Shown: positions 16,922-25,356 of the stretch, one piece after another
Layout: the number at the start of each line of letters is the position of its first letter
How positions within the stretch are numbered: position 1 is the stretch's first letter
From: Motiliproteus sp047633175
GTDB taxonomy: Bacteria; Pseudomonadota; Gammaproteobacteria; Pseudomonadales; Balneatricaceae
NCBI GenBank assembly: GCA_047633175.1
Contig: JBLIEQ010000008.1
Location: 62,001 to 126,000, forward strand
Direction of reading: 5' to 3'
Length of the DNA: 64,000 nucleotides
Position numbers and translations under genes: made by a program
The notes under the pieces: model-generated
Seen by the model: only the letters and a program-made list of their open reading frames with translations
What the model was told of the DNA's origin: nothing
The model's database searches: none

Positions 16922-17380
16922 TTACTCGGTGACCTTGTTAAACAGGAACTTGCCAATAAGCTCCTCGAGCACCAGCGAAGACTGCGTATCGCCAATGGTA
17001 TCACCATCGCGGAGCAGCTCCTCATCGGCGCCCACGGTCACTCCTATATACTTTTCGCCCAGCAACCCTGCGGTAAGAATCGCCGCCGAGGTATCGTAAC
17101 TCAGGTAATTCGCATCCTTATTGATCTTCATTTCGACGCGCGCCTTAAGCAGCTTCTTGTCGATAGTGATGGAGGCAACCTCGCCGATCACCACCCCCGA
17201 CATCGATACTTTAGAGCGTTCGGTCAGCCCGCCTGCATTCTCAAACAGCGCGTAGAGGGTATAGCGCTGCTGATTGCCAGACAGGCTCAGGCCGCTGATA
17301 TTAACGATCAGCACCGCCAGCGCCACCAATCCAGCCAGCATAAAGGTACCGACGCCCAGTTCCAGGGTTCGCATCCGCAT
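16922..17380 (-). CDS. mlaD: MlaD, MCE-domain lipid-binding subunit
   Basis: Inner-membrane-anchored MCE protein forming the hexameric ring on the Mla ABC transporter. 152 aa. One N-terminal transmembrane segment (FMLAGLVALAVLIVNISGL), then the MCE domain (YTLYALFENAGGLTERSKVSMSGVVIGEV, LLGEKYIGVTVG). It is 2 bp after mlaE. The next gene is directly mlaB, not mlaC. Confidence 0.96.
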   Translation of the reverse strand: MRMRTLELGVGTFMLAGLVALAVLIVNISGLSLSGNQQRYTLYALFENAGGLTERSKVSMSGVVIGEVASITIDKKLLKARVEMKINKDANYLSYDTSAAILTAGLLGEKYIGVTVGADEELLRDGDTIGDTQSSLVLEELIGKFLFNKVTE

Positions 17381-17382
17381 GA

Positions 17383-18174
17383 TTAAAGATCTCCAAACAT
17401 AAGTGCCGTCAGCAGGAAGTCGAGTCCCAGAATTGCCAACGATGAATAGACAACGGTTGTGGTTGTCGCCTTGCTGATCCCTTCAGACGTAGGGACACAA
17501 TCATAACCCTGAAAAACAGCGATCCAGGTCACTACAAAACCAAAGACGACCGCTTTGATGATGCCGTTAACGACATCATCACCAAACTCGACCGAGGCCT
17601 GCATATTGGACCAGAACGAGCCTTCGTAGATGCCCAGCCATTCAACACCTACCAGCATGCCACCCCAGACCCCGACCACGCTGAAGATCATCGATAGGAT
17701 GGGCAGCGAGATAAATCCGGCCCAGAATCGGGGTGCCACTATCCGGCGCAACGGATCGACGCCGATCATCTCCATTCCTGCCAGCTGCTCCGTCGCCTTC
17801 ATCAGTCCGATCTCGGCGGTCAGCGCCGATCCTGCCCTGCCCGCGAACAGCAACGCGGTCACCACCGGCGACAGCTCACGTACCAGACTGAGCGCCACCA
17901 TCTGCCCGACCGCCTGCTCCGACCCGTAATCGACCAGCAGGGTGTAACCCTGCAGACTGATCACCATGCCGATAAACAACCCCGATACGATGATAATGAT
18001 CATCGATAGCACGCCCACCGAGTACAGCTGGCGCATCAGTAACGGGAAACTGCTTCGCGGGGTCGGCCGCGCAACCAGGGACTGGTACAGAAAAACCCCC
18101 GCGCGCCCCATCGTCATCACTCTGGAAAGCGTATTGCGCCCTAGCGCCGCTATCACCTCACTCATCAACAGCAC
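17383..18174 (-). CDS. mlaE: MlaE, permease subunit of the Mla transporter
   Basis: Integral inner-membrane permease for phospholipid transport between outer and inner membrane. 263 aa, five to six membrane segments. Family motifs are GLFIGMVISLQGYTLL, REL(S)PVVTALLFAGRAGSALTAEIG and the EQ loop in MKATEQLAGMEMIGVDP. It overlaps mlaF by 17 bp. Confidence 0.97.
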   Translation of the reverse strand: MLLMSEVIAALGRNTLSRVMTMGRAGVFLYQSLVARPTPRSSFPLLMRQLYSVGVLSMIIIIVSGLFIGMVISLQGYTLLVDYGSEQAVGQMVALSLVRELSPVVTALLFAGRAGSALTAEIGLMKATEQLAGMEMIGVDPLRRIVAPRFWAGFISLPILSMIFSVVGVWGGMLVGVEWLGIYEGSFWSNMQASVEFGDDVVNGIIKAVVFGFVVTWIAVFQGYDCVPTSEGISKATTTTVVYSSLAILGLDFLLTALMFGDL

Positions 18175-19018
18175 CTCTGGGCATCAAGCTCTCTAAATAG
18201 TCAGCAGCCGGATAATGGAAGGGCACAGGACCATCGGGAAGCCCCTGCATAAATTGCTTCACCTGCGGCAGATCCTCTTTCAGTACCTGCTCTGGGGTCC
18301 CGTGGGCCAGTACCCGGGAATCCGAGATCAGATAGACATAGTCGGCAATGCTGAGGGTTTCGTGAATATCGTGAGAGACCACGATACTGGTGTGCCCCAG
18401 AGCGGTATTAAGCGACCTTATCAGCTTAACCACCACGCCCATCGCTATCGGATCTTGGCCGGCAAAGGGTTCGTCATACATCATCAGATCCGGATCCAAG
18501 GAGATCGCCCGTGCCAGGGCCACGCGGCGTGCCATACCGCCGGAGAGTTCACTGGGCATTAATTTCTCCGCCCCGCGCAATCCAACCGATTGCAGCTTTA
18601 CCAGCACCAGATCGCGCACCATCTGCTCCGGCAAGCGAGTATGAACCCGCAGCGGAAAAGCCACGTTATCAAACACACTCATATCGGTAAAAAGCGCGCC
18701 GCTCTGGAACAGCATCCCCATCCGCTCGCGCAGATCAAAGAGTTCCGAGCGTCCGAGCCCGGGCACACTGTGACCATCGATAATAATATCACCGGCATCG
18801 GGACGCAGCTGACCGCCGATCAGCTTTAGCAGCGTGGTTTTGCCGGTACCACTGGGGCCCATAATTGCGGTTATCTTGCCACGCGGGATCTGCATCGACA
18901 GATCCTGGAAGATCGTGCGACCGTTGCGGGTGAAGGTCAGCCCTTCGATGCGAATAAGAATGTCGTCGAGTAATTTCATAGTCTGAACAAGGGTCTGATA
19001 AGGGTCCGTATGAGGCAC
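18158..19018 (-). CDS. mlaF: MlaF, ATPase subunit of the Mla transporter
   Basis: ABC ATPase energising phospholipid transport. 286 aa from GTG 19018, or 273 from the ATG 39 bases inside; no clear ribosome-binding site decides. Walker A GPSGTGKTT, signature LSGGMARRVALARA, Walker B DLMMYDEPFAGQDP and the H-loop SHDIHET are all present. First gene of mlaF-E-D-B, divergent from yrbG across a 181-bp promoter region. Confidence 0.96.
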   Translation of the reverse strand: MPHTDPYQTLVQTMKLLDDILIRIEGLTFTRNGRTIFQDLSMQIPRGKITAIMGPSGTGKTTLLKLIGGQLRPDAGDIIIDGHSVPGLGRSELFDLRERMGMLFQSGALFTDMSVFDNVAFPLRVHTRLPEQMVRDLVLVKLQSVGLRGAEKLMPSELSGGMARRVALARAISLDPDLMMYDEPFAGQDPIAMGVVVKLIRSLNTALGHTSIVVSHDIHETLSIADYVYLISDSRVLAHGTPEQVLKEDLPQVKQFMQGLPDGPVPFHYPAADYLESLMPRGAVDE

Positions 19019-19199
19019 GCTTAGAAACGAGGGGCGCTACTATAGCATCTGCTCTCGTGTGAATGTAGACTGCCCAGCATTCAATCTCGGCTAACTTACT
19101 CACAATAAACATACGGCTATAAAAACAGGGACAATAGCAGGTTGCCCTGGGCTGTGCATCAGCAGCGATAACTCAATTTTATGGTTACTGGAACTCTCG

Positions 19200-20165
19200 A
19201 TGCCTGAGATGCTACCCGCAATTGGTGCCATTCTGGCCGGTTTTGTGATCCTAATATGGAGCGCCGATCGCTTCGTGACCGGGGCCGCTGCCACCGCCAA
19301 GAACTTGGGCATGTCACCGATGCTGATCGGCCTGACAATAGTATCCATCGGCACCTCCGCGCCCGAGATGCTGGTATCGGGCATCGCCTCCTATACGGGT
19401 GCAGGGGGCCTCGCGATCGGCAATGCCCTAGGCTCCAATATCGCCAATATCGGCCTAGTACTCGGGATAACCGCTCTGATCGCCCCCCTGCCGGTCAAAT
19501 CAGGCATCCTGCGTAAAGAGCTGCCCCTGCTGCTAGCGGTGTCAGTGCTTGCCGGCCTGGTACTGATCGACGGCGAGCTCGACCGTTTCGACGGCGGCAT
19601 TCTGCTTATAGGCCTGGTTATCACCCTGCTCCTGTTCGCTCGCTTTCAGCGTTATGCTGATCCCGACGAGGTCGTCCATGAAGAGGAGGAACTGCCCAAC
19701 CTGCCCCAAGCGCGTGCCCTGTTCTGGCTTATTGTCGGCCTGGCCCTCCTGGCCACGAGCTCACGCCTGCTGGTCTGGGGCGCAACCAATATCGCCACCG
19801 CCCTGGGGGTCAGCGATCTGATCATCGGCCTCACTATCGTCGCGATCGGCACCAGTCTCCCCGAACTTGCTGCCTCCGTCGTCAGCGCCCTCAGGGGCCA
19901 CCATGATATCGCTATCGGCAACATTGTCGGCTCTAATATCTTCAACTTATTAGCGGTCATGTCGCTGCCCGGTTTGATCCAGCCGTTCAGCTTCGACAGC
20001 CTGGTACTGTGGCGCGATTACAGCGCCATGATGCTATTCACCCTGGCGCTGCTGGCATTTGCTTATCTGATGGAAAGAGGCAAGATCAACCGCGCTGAGG
20101 GCTGCCTGCTGCTGACGGGCTATTCAGGCTACTTGGGATTACTATATTATATGGCTTCAGCCTAA
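19200..20165 (+). CDS. yrbG: YrbG-type Ca2+/Na+ antiporter (CaCA family)
   Basis: Inner-membrane cation exchanger of 321 aa with about ten hydrophobic segments in two inverted halves. The paired alpha-repeat motifs are visible: GLTIVSIGTSAPEMLVS in the first half and GLTIVAIGTSLPELAAS in the second, with the second-helix motifs AIGNALGSNIANIGL and AIGNIVGSNIFNLLAV. Neighbour of kdsD as in E. coli. Substrate is inferred from the family. Confidence 0.93.
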   Translation: MPEMLPAIGAILAGFVILIWSADRFVTGAAATAKNLGMSPMLIGLTIVSIGTSAPEMLVSGIASYTGAGGLAIGNALGSNIANIGLVLGITALIAPLPVKSGILRKELPLLLAVSVLAGLVLIDGELDRFDGGILLIGLVITLLLFARFQRYADPDEVVHEEEELPNLPQARALFWLIVGLALLATSSRLLVWGATNIATALGVSDLIIGLTIVAIGTSLPELAASVVSALRGHHDIAIGNIVGSNIFNLLAVMSLPGLIQPFSFDSLVLWRDYSAMMLFTLALLAFAYLMERGKINRAEGCLLLTGYSGYLGLLYYMASA

Positions 20166-20194
20166 CCCAAACCCAGCAACCGCCACCAGACCCG

Positions 20195-21178
20195 ATGGAT
20201 TTTATGAGCTCTCCTGACCTGTATATTCAATCCGCCCGCCGAACGATTGCCGTGGAAGCGGCAGCTGTCGCCGCCCTCGAACAGCAGCTAGACCATAATT
20301 TCAGCCACGCCTGCGAGCTGGCACTCAACTGCAAAGGCCGGGTAATCGTGACCGGCATGGGTAAATCGGGGCATATTGGCAAAAAAATAGCGGCAACGCT
20401 CGCCAGTACCGGAACCCCCTCTTTTTATGTCCACCCGGGCGAGGCCAGTCATGGCGATATGGGTATGATCACCGCTCAGGATCTAGTGATCGCTCTGTCA
20501 AACTCAGGCAGCACGGCCGAGGTGGTTACCCTGCTGCCACTGATTCAACGCCTCGGAATCCCGTTAATCAGCATCACCGGAAACCCGTTCTCCGTGCTTT
20601 CCCAAGCCGCCAACGCCCATCTTGACGTTAGCATCAAGAACGAGGCCTGCCCACTGGGACTGGCACCGACCGCCAGCACCACCGCCGCACTGGTGATCGG
20701 CGATGCGCTAGCGATCGCCCTTCTCGAAGCCCGAGGCTTCAGCCCGGAAGACTTTGCCTTCTCCCACCCCGGTGGCGCCTTGGGGCGCAAGCTGCTGCTC
20801 AAGGTCAAGGACCTGATGCACAGCGGCACACGCCTGCCACAGGTCCACCAGCACACCAGCCTGAGCGACACCCTGATCGAGATTAGCCACAAAGGCCTGG
20901 GGATGTGTGCCGTTGTTGATGACGCGGGACTGCTGGTCGGCATATTTACCGATGGCGACCTAAGGCGCACCCTCGACCTGCAACTGAATCTGAAGCAGAC
21001 ACCGATCGCACAGATAATGACCCTTGAGGCCCAAACCACAACCGCCGACAGCCTGGCGGCTGCAGCACTGCACCTGATGGAAGAGCGCAAAATCAACGGT
21101 CTTATCGTTATCGATGCAGAGCACCGGCCAATAGGTGCGCTCAATATGCACGACCTGCTGCGTGCGGGGGTGCTCTAA
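20195..21178 (+). CDS. kdsD: Arabinose-5-phosphate isomerase (Kdo synthesis)
   Basis: Interconverts ribulose-5-phosphate and arabinose-5-phosphate, the entry to Kdo for LPS. 327 aa. N-terminal SIS domain (RVIVTGMGKSGHIGKKIAATLASTG, HGDMGMI, ALSNSGSTAEV) and two C-terminal CBS domains (about 205-327). FAFSHPGGALGRKLL is the usual linker. The start may be the ATG at 20195 or the one three codons later. Its stop (TAATG) overlaps the start of a 20-codon ORF where kdsC would be expected. Confidence 0.96.
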   Translation: MDFMSSPDLYIQSARRTIAVEAAAVAALEQQLDHNFSHACELALNCKGRVIVTGMGKSGHIGKKIAATLASTGTPSFYVHPGEASHGDMGMITAQDLVIALSNSGSTAEVVTLLPLIQRLGIPLISITGNPFSVLSQAANAHLDVSIKNEACPLGLAPTASTTAALVIGDALAIALLEARGFSPEDFAFSHPGGALGRKLLLKVKDLMHSGTRLPQVHQHTSLSDTLIEISHKGLGMCAVVDDAGLLVGIFTDGDLRRTLDLQLNLKQTPIAQIMTLEAQTTTADSLAAAALHLMEERKINGLIVIDAEHRPIGALNMHDLLRAGVL

Positions 21179-21240
21179 TGGATCGATCCAGACCACAACA
21201 ACCCACAGCGCAATCCACTGTGCGCTCAGGACTCTCGTGA
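21178..21240 (+). CDS. 20-codon ORF at the expected position of kdsC
   Basis: Starts in the TAATG of the kdsD stop and ends in a TGA overlapping the GTG start of lptC. The product MDRSRPQQPTAQSTVRSGLS has no resemblance to Kdo-8-phosphate phosphatase. Coupling at both ends is what a kdsC gene reduced by internal deletion would leave, or it could be a plain coupling leader. Function unknown. Confidence 0.4.
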   Translation: MDRSRPQQPTAQSTVRSGLS

Positions 21241-21794
21241 ATTCAAAGGGTTTAAAACTGTTTCTATCTCTCAGCGCCAGCCTTCTGATACTGCTGGCCT
21301 GGGGCTTTATGGAACCTGAGCGCATCGTCCTCTATTCAGAATCGACCCATATAGGCGAAGCCGATGCTTATACGACCGGCGTCAAGATTCAGCAGTTTGA
21401 CCTTGAGGGCAGACTGACCTACTCGATCCAGGGCCGGCGCATTCGCCACCTGCCCAGCACCGACCACACCCTGATCGATGAGCCGATCATAACCCTGTAC
21501 CGGGAAGGCAAAGCCCCGATCACCGCCCAAGCCCACCTGGGAGATTTAGAGCCCGACCATGATACCTTCTGGTTACGCGAGGAGGTGGTACTGTATAACC
21601 AGATCGACCGGCGCTATCGCTTTGAGACCCCCAACCTGAAGATTACGCCCGCAACACAACGGGTAGAGACCGATGCCGAGGTAGCCATCTATCAGCCCAT
21701 CGGCAACACCCATGCCATCGGCATGACGGCGAATTTCACCGACGATACTCTTGTGCTTCACAACGCAGTCCGAGGCCGCTATGAACCCAATTAA
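21237..21794 (+). CDS. lptC: LptC, LPS transport bitopic membrane protein
   Basis: Links the LptBFG ABC transporter to the periplasmic LptA bridge. 185 aa from a GTG at 21237 overlapping the previous TGA. One N-terminal membrane segment (LKLFLSLSASLLILLAWGF), then a beta-jellyroll periplasmic domain (FDLEGRLTYSIQGRRIRHLP, DHDTFWLREEVVLYNQ). The longer frame from 21135 would run back into kdsD. The last 11 codons and stop overlap the first copy of the lptA start and are tandemly duplicated downstream. Confidence 0.93.
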   Translation: MNSKGLKLFLSLSASLLILLAWGFMEPERIVLYSESTHIGEADAYTTGVKIQQFDLEGRLTYSIQGRRIRHLPSTDHTLIDEPIITLYREGKAPITAQAHLGDLEPDHDTFWLREEVVLYNQIDRRYRFETPNLKITPATQRVETDAEVAIYQPIGNTHAIGMTANFTDDTLVLHNAVRGRYEPN

Positions 21795-21961
21795 CCGTTG
21801 CCTGCTTTTTACTACGCAGGCGCTGGCGCTGGCACACCTTAAAACAACAGCTCAAGACAACAGCATGACGGCAAATTTCACCGACGATACGACTCCCTTG
21901 CACAACCTCCACAACGCAGTCCGAGGCCGCTATGAATCCAATTAACCGTTGCCTGCTCCTC
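21721..21961 (+). repeat. Tandem duplication (period ~150 bp) of the lptC end / lptA start junction
   Basis: GCATGACGGC, GAATTTCACCGACGATAC, CACAACGCAGTCCGAGGCC and GCTATGAA(C/T)CCAATTAACCG occur in copy 1 (21721-21810) and copy 2 (21863-21961). The second copy has a short insertion. Real lptC ends in copy 1; real lptA starts in copy 2. Confidence 0.92.
21781..21945 (+). CDS. Chimeric 54-aa micro-ORF: LptA-like start fused to LptC-like end
   Basis: Begins with the LptA N-terminus (MNPINRCLLFTTQALALAH, half of a signal peptide) and ends with the LptC C-terminus (MTANFTDDT, HNAVRGRYESN). It overlaps the lptC stop at its start and the real lptA start at its end, so start/stop coupling is kept on both sides. 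It is a by-product of the duplication; whether translated or functional is unknown. Confidence 0.45.
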   Translation: MNPINRCLLFTTQALALAHLKTTAQDNSMTANFTDDTTPLHNLHNAVRGRYESN

Positions 21962-22519
21962 TTCGGCTGTGCGCTGCTTACCACGCCGGCGATGGCATTA
22001 CCTCAAGACAAACAACAGGCGATTGAAATATCTGCGGACACTGCTGAAATAAACGACAGCAGCGGCACCGCGATCTATTCCGGCAGCGTCAGGCTTATCC
22101 AGGGATCTCTGCGGCTCAACGCCGACAAACTAACCTTGCACACCGACGGTAACGGTGACATCCGACTCCTAGTCGCGAAAGGACGCCCGGCTCATTTTCA
22201 GCAACAACATCAGCTCGACGCTCCGATCACCCATGGCTATGCGCAGACGATTGAGTTCGATATCCAGCTAGATCTGCTGACGCTGATCGAACAGGCCAAA
22301 CTACTGCGCGCCGATGACAGTTTCAAAGGCAAACGCATTCAGGTCGATACCACTAAAAACGTGATTCAGGCCTTCAGCGACAAGCAGCAGCCCAACAGCC
22401 GAGTACAGATGGTTATCAAGCCGCGGGCCAAGACCTCCGCTGCAACCGCCTCAACCACGCCTGCGCCTGACGCTACACCCCGCTCAGAAGACAGCACCCA
22501 AGAGACCCCACAACCATGA
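21932..22519 (+). CDS. lptA: LptA, periplasmic LPS transport bridge protein
   Basis: Periplasmic beta-jellyroll (OstA-like) protein that oligomerises between LptC and LptD to carry LPS. 195 aa with signal peptide MNPINRCLLLFGCALLTTPAMA. Core signatures include IEISADTAEINDSSGTAIYSGSVRLIQGSLRLNA broken across strands. The C-terminus is a low-complexity Ala/Thr/Pro tail. It overlaps lptB by 4 bp. Its start lies in the second copy of the junction duplication. Confidence 0.95.
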   Translation: MNPINRCLLLFGCALLTTPAMALPQDKQQAIEISADTAEINDSSGTAIYSGSVRLIQGSLRLNADKLTLHTDGNGDIRLLVAKGRPAHFQQQHQLDAPITHGYAQTIEFDIQLDLLTLIEQAKLLRADDSFKGKRIQVDTTKNVIQAFSDKQQPNSRVQMVIKPRAKTSAATASTTPAPDATPRSEDSTQETPQP

Positions 22520-23241
22520 GCCGTCTCGAAGCACGCCACCTGGCTAAGACCTATAGCCGCCGCCAAGTCGTTAAAGATGTCTCTATAACCATTAATCAGG
22601 GCCAGGTCGTCGGCCTGCTCGGCCCCAATGGCGCGGGCAAGACCACCTGTTTTTACATGATCGTAGGATTAGTCCCCTCCGATCACGGCCAGGTTCTGGT
22701 TGACGACAAGGATATCACCCGCCTGCCGATGCACGGTCGAGCCCAGAAAGGGATAGGCTACCTGCCTCAGGAAGCCTCTATTTTCCGTAAACTCAGCGTG
22801 CACGACAATATCATGGCGATCCTTGAAACCCGTCGCGAACTCAACCTGCGCCAACGCCAGCAAGCCCTCGAAAAACTTCTGGATGAATTTCATATCCAAC
22901 ATATCCGCGACAGCGTGGGGATGAGCCTGTCGGGAGGCGAGAGACGACGTGTGGAGATAGCCAGAGCCCTGGCTACCGAGCCTGCCTTTATCTTGCTGGA
23001 CGAACCCTTTGCCGGTGTCGATCCTATCTCTGTGAATGACATCAAACAGATCGTCACTCAACTTAAAGACCGGGGCATAGGGGTCCTGATTACCGACCAC
23101 AATGTCCGCGAAACCCTGGATATCTGTGAGCACGCCTACATCGTTAATGATGGCTATCTGCTGGCCGAAGGCACACCCGATGAGATCCTGGCCGATGAAC
23201 TGGTAAAATCCGTCTATCTGGGTGATAAGTTCCGACTATGA
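22516..23241 (+). CDS. lptB: LptB, ATPase of the LPS transporter
   Basis: Cytoplasmic ABC ATPase of LptB2FG. 241 aa. Walker A GPNGAGKTT, Q-loop YLPQEASIFRKL, signature LSGGERRRVEIARAL, Walker B FILLDEPFAGVDP and H-loop TDHNVRET are intact. Coupled to lptA by a 4-bp overlap. Confidence 0.98.
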   Translation: MSRLEARHLAKTYSRRQVVKDVSITINQGQVVGLLGPNGAGKTTCFYMIVGLVPSDHGQVLVDDKDITRLPMHGRAQKGIGYLPQEASIFRKLSVHDNIMAILETRRELNLRQRQQALEKLLDEFHIQHIRDSVGMSLSGGERRRVEIARALATEPAFILLDEPFAGVDPISVNDIKQIVTQLKDRGIGVLITDHNVRETLDICEHAYIVNDGYLLAEGTPDEILADELVKSVYLGDKFRL

Positions 23242-23276
23242 TCTATAGGGAGTTCTGACTGCTATACGCTTTATCC

Positions 23277-23323
23277 CAGATCTATATGCAGATCTATATG
23301 CAGATCTATATGCCAGATCTATG
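23277..23323 (+). repeat. 12-bp tandem repeat between lptB and rpoN
   Basis: CAGATCTATATG at 23277, 23289 and 23301, then a shortened unit CAGATCTATG at 23314. It lies 69 bp before rpoN. Confidence 0.85.
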
Positions 23324-23391
23324 CCGCTTTCCTGTATGCTGCAGGCAAATTTCACATCACCGCATTTGAAATAAGGTAACACTCTGACTCG

Positions 23392-24927
23392 ATGAAAACC
23401 TCGCTTCAATTAAGAATCAGCCAGCAGTTAACCATGACCCCCCAACTGCAGCAGGCGATCAGACTACTGCAGCTTTCGACGCTCGATCTGCAGCAGGAGA
23501 TTCAGGAGAACCTCGAAGCCAACCCTATGCTTGAGGCCCTGGATGACTTGCTTCAGAGTGAAGTCGATATTCCGGCACAGAACTCACAAAAGACAGCCGA
23601 TAGCGTCGATTCAACGGCAGGGGCCACGACCGAGTTCGAAAACCCTACAGACGATACTCAACTTAACGAAGACTGGAACGAAAACATCCCCACCGAACTC
23701 GCCAATGACAGCAGCTGGGATGAGAGTTACCCGTCGGCTACCCCAGGTAGTGGCAACAGTAGCGGTGGCGATTACGACGGCATGGCGTTTGAGACGCCTG
23801 ATAGCTCCAATGACACCCTCACCGATCATCTGCAGTGGCAACTCAACCTGACTCCTATGAGCGAGCTAGACCGGCTCATCGCCGAGCCCATCATCGACGG
23901 CATAGATCCGGACGGCTACCTGCGGGTGCCCATCGAGGACATCCTGGCATGCCTTGACCTGGACGCGCTCAATCTCAGCGCAGAACAACTGCCCGAAGCC
24001 GAGGAAGTACAGGCCGTTCTCCGCCGCATTCAACACTTTGACCCACCCGGAGTCGGTGCCCGCGATCTGCGTGAATGCCTGCTGATTCAACTCGACCAAT
24101 TACCGCCTCATCCCGAATCGCTGCAGCGCTATCGCCAGACCCGACAACTGGTTAACCAGCACCTGGCGCTGCTTGGCAGCCGGGACTTCAAACAGCTGCT
24201 GCGACGCATGAAGATCAAGGAGAGCGAACTCCTTGAGATCATCGCCATCATTCAAAGCCTTAATCCGCGCCCAGGCAGCCTTATAGATTACGGAGACCCT
24301 GAATACGTTATCCCCGACGTCACCGTGAAAAAAGAGCAGGGTTCCTGGACCGTCAATCTAAACAACGGCGCTATGCCAAAGATCCGCATCAATAGCGGCT
24401 ATGCTGACCTGATAAAGCGCGCCGACAACAGCGCCGACAATGTCTATCTGAAGAACCATCTGCAGGAAGCGCGCTGGTTTATCAAGAGTCTGCAAAGTCG
24501 TAACGAAACCCTGCTGAAAGTGTCCTGCAAAATCGTTGAACATCAGCAGAATTTTCTCGAATACGGCGAAGAGGCCATGAAACCTCTGGTGCTTGCTGAG
24601 ATCGCAGAAGCGGTAGAGATGCACGAATCGACCATCTCCCGCGTTACCACCCAAAAATTTATGCACACCCCGCGTGGAATCTTCGAGCTGAAATATTTCT
24701 TCTCCAGCCATGTCAGCACCGTCACCGGCGGCGAGTGCTCTTCTATCGCAATCCGCGCCATTATCAAGAAGTTGGTTGCCGCTGAGACGCCCACAAAACC
24801 GCTCAGCGACAGCAAGATCGCAGCGCTGCTAGAGGATCAGGGGGTTCAGGTAGCCCGCCGAACTATTGCAAAATATCGGGAGGCGTTACAAATACCGCCC
24901 TCCAATGAACGCAAACGTCTGGTATGA
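23392..24927 (+). CDS. rpoN: RNA polymerase sigma-54 factor
   Basis: Sigma factor for -24/-12 promoters, dependent on AAA+ activators. 511 aa. The Gln/Leu-rich activator-interacting N-terminus (LQLRISQQLTMTPQLQQAIRLLQLS) is followed by an acidic, low-complexity linker, somewhat long here (residues ~55-140). The core-binding region and the C-terminal RpoN box ARRTIAKYRE are clear. Upstream of hpf-ptsN-rapZ-ptsO as in most gammaproteobacteria. Confidence 0.98.
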   Translation: MKTSLQLRISQQLTMTPQLQQAIRLLQLSTLDLQQEIQENLEANPMLEALDDLLQSEVDIPAQNSQKTADSVDSTAGATTEFENPTDDTQLNEDWNENIPTELANDSSWDESYPSATPGSGNSSGGDYDGMAFETPDSSNDTLTDHLQWQLNLTPMSELDRLIAEPIIDGIDPDGYLRVPIEDILACLDLDALNLSAEQLPEAEEVQAVLRRIQHFDPPGVGARDLRECLLIQLDQLPPHPESLQRYRQTRQLVNQHLALLGSRDFKQLLRRMKIKESELLEIIAIIQSLNPRPGSLIDYGDPEYVIPDVTVKKEQGSWTVNLNNGAMPKIRINSGYADLIKRADNSADNVYLKNHLQEARWFIKSLQSRNETLLKVSCKIVEHQQNFLEYGEEAMKPLVLAEIAEAVEMHESTISRVTTQKFMHTPRGIFELKYFFSSHVSTVTGGECSSIAIRAIIKKLVAAETPTKPLSDSKIAALLEDQGVQVARRTIAKYREALQIPPSNERKRLV

Positions 24928-24955
24928 TTACCTATACGGAGGGTATAGCGCCTCC

Positions 24956-25000
24956 GAGCTATAGCATTTCGATCTATAGCACGTCGATCTATAGCATTCA
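24956..25000 (+). repeat. 15-bp tandem repeat between rpoN and hpf
   Basis: Three imperfect units: GAGCTATAGCATTTC, GATCTATAGCACGTC, GATCTATAGCATTCA. They share the GATCTATA core with the repeat before rpoN. Confidence 0.85.
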
Positions 25001-25036
25001 TTGCGTTTTATCAAGTCGCACTCTAGGAGATGAACA

Positions 25037-25327
25037 ATGCAACTGAACATCACCGGTCATCATGTTGATCTAACCGACGCTCTGCGCGATTACGTTACCA
25101 GTAAGTTCAACAAACTGGAGCGTCATTTCGACCACATCACCAATGTCCAGGTCACTCTGACCGTTCAGAACCTGCGCCAGGAAGCCGAGTCAACCGTCCA
25201 GCTGGCAGGCGGTGAAGTCTTTGCCAAATCCGAATCTGAAGATATGTATGCCGCGATCGATGCCCTGATCGACAAGCTGGATCGCCAGGTCATCAAACAC
25301 AAAGAAAAACTTCACAATCATAAATAA
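25037..25327 (+). CDS. hpf: Short ribosome hibernation promoting factor
   Basis: Binds the 30S decoding region in stationary phase and promotes 100S dimers with RMF. 96 aa, short form without the C-terminal dimerisation domain. Sequence QLNITGHHVDLTDALRDYV, KFNKLERHFDHIT and SEDMYAAIDALIDKLDRQV is typical. Clear ribosome-binding site (AGGAG, 8 bases before the ATG). Confidence 0.96.
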   Translation: MQLNITGHHVDLTDALRDYVTSKFNKLERHFDHITNVQVTLTVQNLRQEAESTVQLAGGEVFAKSESEDMYAAIDALIDKLDRQVIKHKEKLHNHK

Positions 25328-25356
25328 TTCTCCCTCATCCTTGTCTGGACAGGCTT

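Noticed and set aside
16921..17025. N-terminal extension of mlaB to 17025
   Set aside because: Would overlap mlaD by ~100 bp in another frame; the STAS domain starts after the GTG at 16920.
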